From positions 1-10,891 of the forward strand of contig JACVIW010000060.1 in NCBI GenBank assembly GCA_015711695.1: a stretch of DNA of 10,891 nt. The letters run 5' to 3'. This DNA is from Candidatus Geohydrothermomicrobium daggyaiense (GTDB lineage: Bacteria > Actinomycetota > Geothermincolia > Fen-727 > JACVIW01). Shown here piece by piece: positions 1 through 6,359 of this stretch; within the stretch, counting starts at the first letter, position 1, and each line of letters begins with the position of its first letter. The position numbers and the translations under genes were made by a program. Under the pieces are notes generated by a model. That model was not told the DNA's origin, ran no database searches, and saw nothing but the letters and a program-made list of their open reading frames with translations.

Positions 1-711
1 CATCAGTTTGGGCGTAGCATCCTACAAGGTCTTCCGCCCGATATCTTTTAAGATAATGTACAAACCTCGAGTGTTACTCCGCTCCGCGAGCCTGTTCGAT
101 GTTACAGGTTGTGACGGAAAGGGAGTAAAGCGCATCTATCCCCATGCATCGCGCTATACAATCACCAACAAGCCTCCATTCAAGCCTGGTCATCTCCTGC
201 TTTGCCATAAGATCTTTTAGGGCTCTGATGGATGTGGCAGAAATGATTGATTGTGCTTTTGTCAAAGTGCGTGGCAGCGGTTGTCAAACTCCTGCTTTCC
301 TCAAGCACAGTAATATTAAAAATTAGTTTCAACATCTCGCTACCAAGACATTCGTGATGTCCAAGGGCCCCTCCGCCTATATGCACCCAGTTCTCATCCA
401 AACCACTTCCTTAAAGCCCCGCTACAGCAATTTATAACCCAATTCAACCAGTCCAGCTTTCTTCACCGTGAAAGCTTGAATTTCCACACCTATCAAATTG
501 AAAGCGGTTGGCCTGCCCACAAATCGAGCCCGCCGGACAGAATTGATACATTTTGGGAAAATGAGTTTGGGACTTCATTAGAACTATAGAAAGTGTTTCG
601 AGCACGTCTCTCCGAAGAAAAACTGCACACAGCACAAACGGCCGTAGAGGAACTTTTCCCAGGCAAAAGCTAAAAAGCCCGCTTATAATTATCTTTATAC
701 CCGACCTATCT
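1..711. other. Region without an intact gene
   Basis: No open frame here has a convincing start, ribosome binding site and protein-like composition together. The one stretch that reads somewhat like protein is on the + strand from about 320 to 673 and is listed separately. The right end holds a 17-bp tandem duplication that covers the stop codon of the leftward gene. I see no tRNA, rRNA, CRISPR or insertion-sequence ends. Confidence 0.6.
320..673 (+). pseudogene. Possible degraded reading frame, function unknown
   Basis: One + frame stays open for 89 codons from a TAA at 317 to a TAG at 587-589, then continues 27 codons to a TAA at 671-673. Its composition is protein-like: it contains stretches such as RIDTFWENEFGTSLEL and, after the TAG, RARLSEEKLHTAQ. 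There is no methionine codon in the first part and no ribosome binding site, so it is not expressible as it stands. I do not recognise a family. It could be the tail of a decayed gene or simply a chance open frame. Confidence 0.2.
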
Positions 712-723
712 TTATACCTGACG
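690..723. repeat. 17-bp tandem duplication over a stop codon
   Basis: The units at 690-706 and 707-723 match at 15 of 17 positions (TATCTTTATACCCGACC and TATCTTTATACCTGACG). The second unit contains the TAA stop (712-714) of the leftward DUF7064 gene. The duplication probably arose by replication slippage. No regulatory role is evident. Confidence 0.6.
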
Positions 724-1425
724 CAAGTACTCCGAAATCCCCAGACCTCCCTTATCTTCGAGCCTGTAGTGAGTGAATGCCTCGGTAATCAGAGTACTGT
801 GCCCTCGCGATCTTAAATCCAGAGGCACAACTGTCTCCACTTCTCCAGATATCGAATACTCACAGCCACCGGAATCCCTGAGATTTACTGCGACTTTCTT
901 CTGCGTGATCCCATCCTCTTCAAAAACCGTCTCCAGTCTTGCCCCACTCAAGGGATAATTAACTCCTTCTCGAAACACGAATCCGTGGAAGACATCAACA
1001 GATCCCACAACCACTCTGCTCAAATTGAAAGAAATACCTCCCTGGAACTGACAGGTGAGCCACGTCCATGAACGCGGAGCAGACCAGTCCCTCACTCCCC
1101 AGGAATGATCCCTGTGCCCGGTGCCACCCATGGAGACGGAGCCGGCGCCCCTAATATTGATGCCCCCACTAACGAAACAGGCCTGCTCGTAATGCCCGTG
1201 AGAAATTCTCGACACTTTACGTAAGTCAGACAACCTGGTTTTGCACGAGACAATCATTCTTGCAAGGGCGGCGGGATCGGCGGCTTTGAAGTCAAAACAC
1301 GGGGACAGAGCGTCAAAGGTGAGATCAAGTTCAAGGCGCGCGCGGAAAGGAGAGCGCTTTGTTTTCATCGATTTGCGCAAATAACCTTGAGTCTTCCATC
1401 GAAAGCATCTCGCCGGAGTATCCAA
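712..1425 (-). CDS. DUF7064-type protein, C-terminal part of a frameshifted gene
   Basis: The hallmark is GTGHRDHSWGVRDW at residues 101-114, preceded by HGHYEQ (76-81) and followed by W-rich strands. This is the signature of DUF7064, a beta-rich domain related to the CrtC/hydroxyneurosporene synthase-like fold. Family members normally carry DUF7065 in front of it in one chain of about 330-380 residues. Here DUF7065 lies in the preceding frame (1331-1819), and the two pieces overlap by 95 bases. The first ~25 residues of this ORF are out of frame with the homologous part and are probably not real protein; homology starts near RARLELDL (28-35). Restoring one CG unit in the tract at 1336-1344 joins the frames as SFPRARLELDL, giving a normal-length protein. 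The biochemical activity is unknown; relatives occur in lipid, terpenoid and steroid-related gene clusters. No signal peptide is seen. Confidence 0.7.
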   Translation of the reverse strand: MDTPARCFRWKTQGYLRKSMKTKRSPFRARLELDLTFDALSPCFDFKAADPAALARMIVSCKTRLSDLRKVSRISHGHYEQACFVSGGINIRGAGSVSMGGTGHRDHSWGVRDWSAPRSWTWLTCQFQGGISFNLSRVVVGSVDVFHGFVFREGVNYPLSGARLETVFEEDGITQKKVAVNLRDSGGCEYSISGEVETVVPLDLRSRGHSTLITEAFTHYRLEDKGGLGISEYLRQV

Positions 1426-1819
1426 TACGCCATCCTTTCAAAGGTTTGAGTATATTGAACTCAAGTCCCCCTATCGATAATTTCCCCTCACCAATTGTAG
1501 CCCTCTCATTGAAAGCCATCGCAAATATCGAGCCTTTCTTCATTGAAACAACCAGTATCCCGATGTCGCTTTCTTTGTTAGGGAGAATACCAATTCTAAT
1601 AAAACCAGATATTCCCTTCGTGTAATCAAAAAAATTGAAGTAATAGCTTTCGTTCCAGTCAGAATCACTCCCAACGGGGTGCAACCACTCATCATCAGCT
1701 TTGAGAGCCCCCGCTCGGGAAGCCCGTCTGTAAACCCTGTAAGCGACCTCAAGCGCCTTCGCTTTGACGCTTTCCGACGCGGTCAACTTTTCCTTCGGAT
1801 TGACAATGATCTCTCGCAT
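1331..1819 (-). CDS. DUF7065-type protein, N-terminal part of a frameshifted gene
   Basis: After a charged N-terminal helix, residues about 50-80 read DSDWNESYYFNFFDYTKG followed by a GFIRIGILPN strand. This is the usual opening of the DUF7065 domain. The ORF ends at a TGA shortly after LFAQIDENKALSF, exactly where the C-terminal DUF7064 half takes over in the next frame. The start at 1819 (MREIIVNP) is the only reasonable ATG. Its ribosome binding site is weak: a G5 run about 12 bases upstream. It lies 116 bases downstream of the RPH-like locus on the same strand, so the two were probably cotranscribed. Alone this fragment would be half a domain pair and is unlikely to fold into an active protein. 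Function is unknown. Confidence 0.65.
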   Translation of the reverse strand: MREIIVNPKEKLTASESVKAKALEVAYRVYRRASRAGALKADDEWLHPVGSDSDWNESYYFNFFDYTKGISGFIRIGILPNKESDIGILVVSMKKGSIFAMAFNERATIGEGKLSIGGLEFNILKPLKGWRIGYSGEMLSMEDSRLFAQIDENKALSFPRAP

Positions 1820-1935
1820 CTTGAAGCAATACCCCCAATCCTCGCAAACACCCCGTCAAATCAACCGCAAACCGCAAAAAACTTACCGTTTCCAGGAGAA
1901 CCGTTGTTCAACACCCCTTACTCTCATTGTTATTT

Positions 1936-2598
1936 TTATACCCGCGGTTGTCCCCGCTCTTCTGGCCGTATTCGCGGCCTAACATAGACCTCTCCTTTGC
2001 TCCCATCGACAGTAACTTTATCCCCGTCTCGAATAACCCTTGTTCCCTTTATGACATTCACAACTGCTGGTATACCGGGTTCCCTGGCAACAATAGACCC
2101 GTGGGAAAGGGGGCCACCCACATCAACCACAAGAGCAGATGCCCCCACAAAAAGCGGCGTCCAGGCGGCATCAGTCACAGGAACAACAAGGACTTCGCCG
2201 GGCTCCAGAGATGAATAATGCCTCGGGTCCATTATTATTCGAGCAGTTCCGCTCGCTTTCCCCGGAGCCACCGCAATTCCCCTCAGGACGCGGCCCTCCC
2301 CTGTTTCCCCACTCACCTGAAAGTCGTGTTTCAACGGTTTAGGCCGCCCGAATGAGTATTCGGGAAGTTCAACATTTTTGTTTCTTTCATATTCTAGCTT
2401 GCGCCTGCGGATTATCTGCCTGAAAGGTTCGCCAAGGAGCCCGACCTCACAATAAACTTTCCTTGAATCAGGCGCCCTACCAATACCACAGTAAAAAGGC
2501 CCATCATGCCAGGCGGAAATAGATATCCCGGAAGACTCCTCAACTCCGCCCGATTTCAGGACCTGTGCCCTTGCCGCTATAGCCCTCACCTCATCCAT
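1936..2598 (-). CDS. PEP-utilizing swivelling-His domain, C-terminal part of a split RPH-like enzyme
   Basis: Residues 103-205 form the mobile phospho-histidine domain of the PEP synthase, PPDK and rifampin phosphotransferase superfamily. The motif GGPLSHGSIVAREPGIPAV (161-179) has the catalytic His at 166, and the preceding TDAAWTPLF is also typical. Residues 1-100 continue the middle domain of the upstream ORF. The ATG at 2598 is probably an internal methionine. Removing one base from the A8 run at 2606-2613 joins the upstream frame to this one as GDIFFLTMDEVRAIAARA, the sequence expected for this family. In relatives the histidine accepts phosphate from ATP and passes it to a substrate held by the middle domain. 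There is no C-terminal PEP-binding TIM barrel, so it is RPH-like rather than a true PEP synthase. On its own it lacks the ATP-grasp half. Confidence 0.8.
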   Translation of the reverse strand: MDEVRAIAARAQVLKSGGVEESSGISISAWHDGPFYCGIGRAPDSRKVYCEVGLLGEPFRQIIRRRKLEYERNKNVELPEYSFGRPKPLKHDFQVSGETGEGRVLRGIAVAPGKASGTARIIMDPRHYSSLEPGEVLVVPVTDAAWTPLFVGASALVVDVGGPLSHGSIVAREPGIPAVVNVIKGTRVIRDGDKVTVDGSKGEVYVRPRIRPEERGQPRV

Positions 2599-4750
2599 CG
2601 TAAGGAAAAAAAATGTCCCCGGGTTCCTCGATTATTCCATCAGAACACATCAGCCTTCCAAGCGCATGGAAATACTTTTTCAGCCGTGCGATGCCCTTGA
2701 TTAGCGTCGCTTTCGTGAACTCCCTCAATGCAACATATTTCTGCGTCTCACGCAGAAGAAACAAGAAAAGAAGTTTTCGGGGAAATGACAATCCGCTTAA
2801 AGCCTCGCTTTTCGCTTTCTTCCTCTCGAGCCTTTGCCGTTCAAGAAGTTTTTCGGGATTATACTCAGGATCAACTTCAAGATAGTTCTTGAGGGTCGAA
2901 ATCACAAACGACGGATCATCCTCCCAGTTCGGAACCGCAAATTCCGCCTCTAGAACGCTCCTGTAACCATACTTTTCAAGGAAACCCGCAAGTGATGCGC
3001 GAAACCGAGCAGCATCCGGGGAATCGGAAGCGAATACTCCTTCAATGATCTTTTGTGTATCACTCTTACTGAAAATACGGGATAATTCCGCGGATTCCGC
3101 GACGATTCTTGATAAATGCCATATCCCCGTTAAGGGGCCCGTGCTTTCAATGTTTGAAAGCCCCGTAAGCAGGTTTGATGCAAGCGTATCGCTGCTGCCA
3201 CAAATCCATCTTTCGACGGCTTTCTTCAAATAATCGTGGAACACCACCGCAAATTGAGAGGCAGTGATGTGAACGGTTATTACCTCCTCGCGGAACCGGC
3301 TGCTCTCATCAATTACCCTCAAGAAGTCTCTGTAGTCAAGCACATTCATATCCCGTCTCGATTCACTTTCCATGTGGTTATCAATCTCCCGCCGTAATTT
3401 AGCTGCTTCACCAGGGGTTGATAGCATTCGATATGTGATCCTCACAAGAGGAGAAATTAGACCAAGTGCTCTTTTCACGCCCCATTTATAGCCCTCTCCG
3501 GCAAAATTTTCAGCCGGCAGCACTCTTTCGAATTCCTGCGCACTTGCACCCGGTATCTTTGATGTAAGTTTCTTAACAACCGAAAGATTCAAATGAACCC
3601 TGTTGTAGAAGACCCCCAGAAACGTGTACTTGCTTTTGGGGCTTATGACTTTCATCAAACCAAAGCGGCGGTTGGTATTCACAAAACCCATGTCGAGGTG
3701 ATCTATTCCCGAAAGAGTGAGTGGAGTTAGCGCGCCGGGCAGGACTTCACTAATATTAGAGAGTGTATAGAGGGGGTACTCAGGATCAACCGTCGAATCG
3801 AACTCTGATACCCATTCATCTAATAAAAATTCTTCCCCTTCCTTCTTTTCTTCGCGCCTTTCAATTTCTCTTTTCACCTGTCCTGCGGGAACGCCCGTTA
3901 CAGGTCGGGATTGAAGAACGTAAAGAACACCATCAGCTATCGCCCACTCTATGTCCTGAGGGCAACCATAACGTTTTTCAAGCTCTATAGCCAGCTGGGT
4001 TATCTTTAGAATTTCCTCGTCGCTTAAAGAAGGTTTTAGCGCCTTTTCTTCACTGAGAGTTTTGATGAGCACCCCTGATTCATCCTCAACCGAACAAACA
4101 CATATTTCTCGCTTTTCGCTCAAGCGCCTCTCCGCAATATTTCCTGTTTCCCTTTCAACCGCGAAATGATCGGTCTTGAATTTCCCCGAGACGACTCCAA
4201 CACCCAGACCAAATGTGGATTCGATAACAACAAGATTTCTGTTATCTTCAACAGGGTTAACTGAAAACACAACACCCGATGAGTCCGGAAAAACCATGAG
4301 CTGCACCACAGGAGCAACCAGAACGTCCAAGAGATCAATTCCGTCAATCTTTCTGTTCATTATGGAGCGATAATTGAAGGCGGATGCCCAGCAACGCGGA
4401 ACCGCTTTTAACACTTTGTCCACGCCCCGGATGTTGTGATATGTGTCAAGCTGACCGGGAAACGAGGTTCGGGAAAAGTCTCTGGTCACGACAGAAGACC
4501 TCACCGCAACCGGCGGAATCTTTTTTATTCTCATTCCACCGGCGTCAATTTCCAGCGTCGCCGCGAGAAAAACGCTTGAAATGAGTTTCTCATAGGAAGA
4601 AATTATCGATTCCTCTATCTCCTTTGGCATTGGAAAGCTTTCGAAGTATTCTTTAATACTTAACGCCGCCGCTTCAACGGAATCAGGTCTCGAGAAATGA
4701 ACAGGTGCGAGTGCGCTTAAGATTTTTTCACGCAAATTGTGAAATTCCAT
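2591..4750 (-). CDS. RPH/PEP-synthase-like protein: ATP-grasp and middle domains, 5' and 3' ends broken
   Basis: Residues 80-285 are a PPDK_N / PEP-pyruvate-binding ATP-grasp domain: VAVRSS (81-86), FPGQLDTYHN (97-106), VVQLMV (148-153), SGVVFSVNP (158-166), FGLGVGVVSG (180-189), CPQDIEWA (263-270) and LQSRPVTGV (279-287). From about 310 comes the middle, substrate-binding type domain, opening with WVSEFDSTVDPEYPLYTLSN and ISEVLPGALTPLTLSG, as in rifampin phosphotransferase relatives. The ORF ends GDIFFPYDG, out of frame just before the His domain, at an A8 run. The ATG at 4750 is not the true start: the conserved GGKGASLADLY segment lies in frame upstream. The rebuilt protein would be about 990 residues, longer than the ~870 of rifampin phosphotransferase. 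The usual acidic residue after VAVRSS (as in SSATAEDL) is Arg here (VVTRDF). The substrate is unknown; ATP-driven phosphotransfer is inferred from family. Confidence 0.75.
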   Translation of the reverse strand: MEFHNLREKILSALAPVHFSRPDSVEAAALSIKEYFESFPMPKEIEESIISSYEKLISSVFLAATLEIDAGGMRIKKIPPVAVRSSVVTRDFSRTSFPGQLDTYHNIRGVDKVLKAVPRCWASAFNYRSIMNRKIDGIDLLDVLVAPVVQLMVFPDSSGVVFSVNPVEDNRNLVVIESTFGLGVGVVSGKFKTDHFAVERETGNIAERRLSEKREICVCSVEDESGVLIKTLSEEKALKPSLSDEEILKITQLAIELEKRYGCPQDIEWAIADGVLYVLQSRPVTGVPAGQVKREIERREEKKEGEEFLLDEWVSEFDSTVDPEYPLYTLSNISEVLPGALTPLTLSGIDHLDMGFVNTNRRFGLMKVISPKSKYTFLGVFYNRVHLNLSVVKKLTSKIPGASAQEFERVLPAENFAGEGYKWGVKRALGLISPLVRITYRMLSTPGEAAKLRREIDNHMESESRRDMNVLDYRDFLRVIDESSRFREEVITVHITASQFAVVFHDYLKKAVERWICGSSDTLASNLLTGLSNIESTGPLTGIWHLSRIVAESAELSRIFSKSDTQKIIEGVFASDSPDAARFRASLAGFLEKYGYRSVLEAEFAVPNWEDDPSFVISTLKNYLEVDPEYNPEKLLERQRLERKKAKSEALSGLSFPRKLLFLFLLRETQKYVALREFTKATLIKGIARLKKYFHALGRLMCSDGIIEEPGDIFFPYDG

Positions 4751-4909
4751 GAAAAGATCAAAAGCGCACGTTATGATGCAGAAGCCCTCGGGAACATTGA
4801 AACCGCTTTGGTAAAGGTCTGCGAGAGACGCTCCCTTTCCGCCGGACAGCAGAACATCGCGTGCTTTGGCATCTTCGAATGATAAAGTGTAAGATAACCG
4901 CTACTCCAT
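4751..4909 (-). pseudogene. N-terminal end of the RPH-like gene, carrying an in-frame TAG
   Basis: Reading upstream of the ATG at 4750 in the same frame gives LSYTLSFEDAKARDVLLSG, then GKGASLADLYQSG, then FNVPEGFCIITCAFDLF. This is the conserved opening of the PPDK/RPH ATP-binding domain (GGKGASL plus VPxGFCIxT), so the coding region extends here. The only ATG that fits is at 4907-4909, but its third codon is TAG (4901-4903), and no ATG, GTG or TTG lies between that TAG and the ATG at 4750. Either a nonsense mutation silenced the gene, the base call is wrong, or a rare start codon such as CTG is used. No strong ribosome binding site is seen. Confidence 0.6.
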
Positions 4910-5011
4910 CCTCAAAACGCTCGAGTTCTTCGAGATTGACAACCTGATTACGGATGCGTTAGAGCAAAACGCTTTCTTTTTCTCCGGAAAAATACATGTT
5001 TTAAAACCTAA

Positions 5012-5072
5012 ATTACCAAAGTACAGTTAATCGAAAAATTACCTTCGAAGTACAGTTAATCGAAAAACTACC
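5012..5072. repeat. Short tandem repeat, about 2.3 units
   Basis: The core AAGTACAGTTAATCGAAAAA occurs at 5019-5038 and again exactly at 5048-5067, a period of 29 bases. Each copy is flanked by an A(T/C)TACC box (5012, 5038 and 5067). Too few units and too little spacer for a CRISPR array. It may be a regulatory repeat or a slippage product. Confidence 0.7.
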
Positions 5073-5324
5073 TTTGATGATATTAACGCACTTAAACATC
5101 TCCTGTTTCAAGTCAGGAAAGTTATGGAATATCTTTCTGAAGAATAGGCCATCAAACAGCAGTCAGAAAGCGTGATATGTCTAACGTCGAGGAAAACTTT
5201 TTCTTGATAAAGAAACATCTTTTGACTAAGCGCCTGAAAAATATTTAAAAGAACCAGAACCAGAGTTAATAACTTGACCCTATTGCAGCATTGAAATTTC
5301 GTCAGCTATAAAGCAAAAAATGAT

Positions 5325-5364
5325 GTCCCATATTGGTCCCATATTCCATACTATGAACTATGAA
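5325..5364. repeat. Two adjacent microrepeats
   Basis: GTCCCATATT is repeated with an 11-base period (5325-5334, 5336-5345). It is followed by CTATGAA repeated with a 7-base period (5351-5357, 5358-5364). They lie about 280-320 bases upstream of the first gene of the SCP2-ADH-AOR cluster. Possible operators or slippage products; no function can be assigned. Confidence 0.5.
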
Positions 5365-5498
5365 CATATCTTTTTTCCTTTTTAACCATAGCTTTTACCT
5401 CTTATGCCGTCATCAAAGCGGGTCAAAATGACGTAAAATCGGGGTCGTGAATAAAACTATTTTTCGATAACAAACACGAGTGAACAATCGGGCCGTGC

Positions 5499-5535
5499 AT
5501 ATCATCTTAAATCACTGTACAATATAGGATGATAT
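5499..5535. promoter_or_regulatory. Inverted repeat upstream of the SCP2-ADH-AOR cluster
   Basis: Arms ATATCATC (5499-5506) and GATGATAT (5528-5535) are perfect complements separated by 21 bases. A second pair, ACTGT (5514-5518) and ACAGT (5540-5544), overlaps them. The position, 108-144 bases ahead of the first start codon, suits a regulator-binding site. It is an inference only: short arms in AT-rich DNA arise easily by chance, and no terminator-like T run follows. Confidence 0.25.
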
Positions 5536-5642
5536 ATCCACAGTAAGCTAAGCCGTCCAAACGCATCTGTTGCGGGAATCGCCCTGCGACTTAGAGTTTA
5601 ATATGTGGGATCCGTCAGCCAGGGAACGAGGGAGGAGGAGCC

Positions 5643-6197
5643 ATGGCACCTAAATACGGGACCGAGGATTGGGAGAAAGAGTACCAGGCGATGCTGGCAA
5701 GGAGGATGGAAAAAGAACCTCCGTACATCTACTTCACTCCTGAATGGGCAGCTTTGTATGAGAAGACTATCCAGCAGGACGCTCAGTACAAAGAGGCAGC
5801 CAAAACCTGGGAAGGTTCGGTTGTGCTTCACGTAGAACCAGCGCCGGAGTACGGACTTGAAATTGACCTCTACATTTTCATGGACCTCTGGCATGGAGAT
5901 TGCCGCTCAATCAGACTCGTTCCACCTGAAGCCGGTGAAGCAGGAGACTTCGTAATCACGGGGTCGATGGAGCGTTGGATTCAGGTAGCGAAAAAAGAAC
6001 TTGATTCAATAAAAGGCATGATGCAGGGCAAGCTAAAGCTCAAAGGCGATCTTCCTACTATAGTACGAGCGGTGAGAGCCGCACAGCGCCTTGTTGACCT
6101 TAGCGCGGAAGTGGGAGGCATCTTCCCAACAGAAGCAACGGAAGAACAGAAGGAAGAATTCAAAAAAGCCATGCAGGAAGTTGCGGCTCTATATTAG
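5643..6197 (+). CDS. SCP2 sterol-binding domain protein
   Basis: A 184-residue soluble protein with no signal peptide. Residues about 55-155 form an SCP2-type lipid-binding fold: strands GSVVLHVEPAPE and GLEIDLYIFMDLWHGDCRSI, then GDFVITGSMERW (101-112) and the typical SCP2 tail GMMQGKLKLKGDLPTIVRAV (125-144) leading into a final helix. The N-terminal ~50 residues are charged and aromatic and outside the core domain. The start at 5643 is set by a strong purine-rich ribosome binding site (GGAGGAGGAG, 5631-5640). SCP2 domains bind sterols, fatty acids or acyl-CoA in a hydrophobic cavity. Here it opens a cluster with ADH and AOR genes, which suggests it carries or presents a hydrophobic substrate or product. 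A close paralogue lies inverted at the far end of the cluster (10581-10891). The ligand is unknown. Confidence 0.85.
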   Translation: MAPKYGTEDWEKEYQAMLARRMEKEPPYIYFTPEWAALYEKTIQQDAQYKEAAKTWEGSVVLHVEPAPEYGLEIDLYIFMDLWHGDCRSIRLVPPEAGEAGDFVITGSMERWIQVAKKELDSIKGMMQGKLKLKGDLPTIVRAVRAAQRLVDLSAEVGGIFPTEATEEQKEEFKKAMQEVAALY

Positions 6198-6359
6198 AAC
6201 TTTAGAACCGCTCACATTCCAGATGGCATTCCAGGCAAAAAAAGGAAATCGAATCTGAACATAAAGAGATGTTTTCACACCGTTTATCTGAATCCTTATC
6301 TCTGAATCGCTGAACCGGGTCTCACATGAAAGAGAACGCAACGAAAAGGGAGGTTAATC

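Larger units (their letters stand above)
4910..5642. other. Divergent intergenic region with small repeats
   Basis: This gap of about 730 bases separates the leftward RPH-like locus from the rightward SCP2-ADH-AOR cluster, so promoters for both should lie here. I see no clean -35/-10 pair. It is AT-richer than the flanking genes. It contains short tandem repeats (5012-5072, 5325-5345, 5351-5364) and an inverted repeat (5499-5535). A + frame from 5031 to a TAG at 5145-5147 ends in INALKHLLFQVRKVMEYLSEE, which could be the tail of a decayed gene, but it has no recognisable start or family. No RNA gene or insertion sequence is recognisable. Confidence 0.5.

Noticed and set aside
10..39. Possible hairpin GGGCG...CGCCC followed by T-rich sequence
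   Set aside because: The stem is only five base pairs with a 20-base loop and the T run is interrupted; no gene ends in front of it within the window.
1936..4750. Two-subunit phenylphosphate-synthase-like enzyme instead of a broken gene
   Set aside because: In that enzyme the split separates the ATP-binding and His-domain parts at a different place. Here the break falls inside the middle domain at a homopolymer, and the joined frame reads as one normal protein.
4901..4903. TAG read as pyrrolysine
   Set aside because: It lies at codon 3 of the putative start, with no pyrrolysine genes or known pyrrolysine-containing homologue in sight; a mutation or error is simpler.
1936..4909. True PEP synthase (ppsA) or pyruvate phosphate dikinase
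   Set aside because: The phospho-His domain is at the C-terminal end and no PEP-binding TIM barrel follows; the layout is that of rifampin phosphotransferase relatives.
5012..5072. CRISPR array
   Set aside because: Only about two units, with 9 bases between the identical cores; no spacers of normal length and no cas genes.
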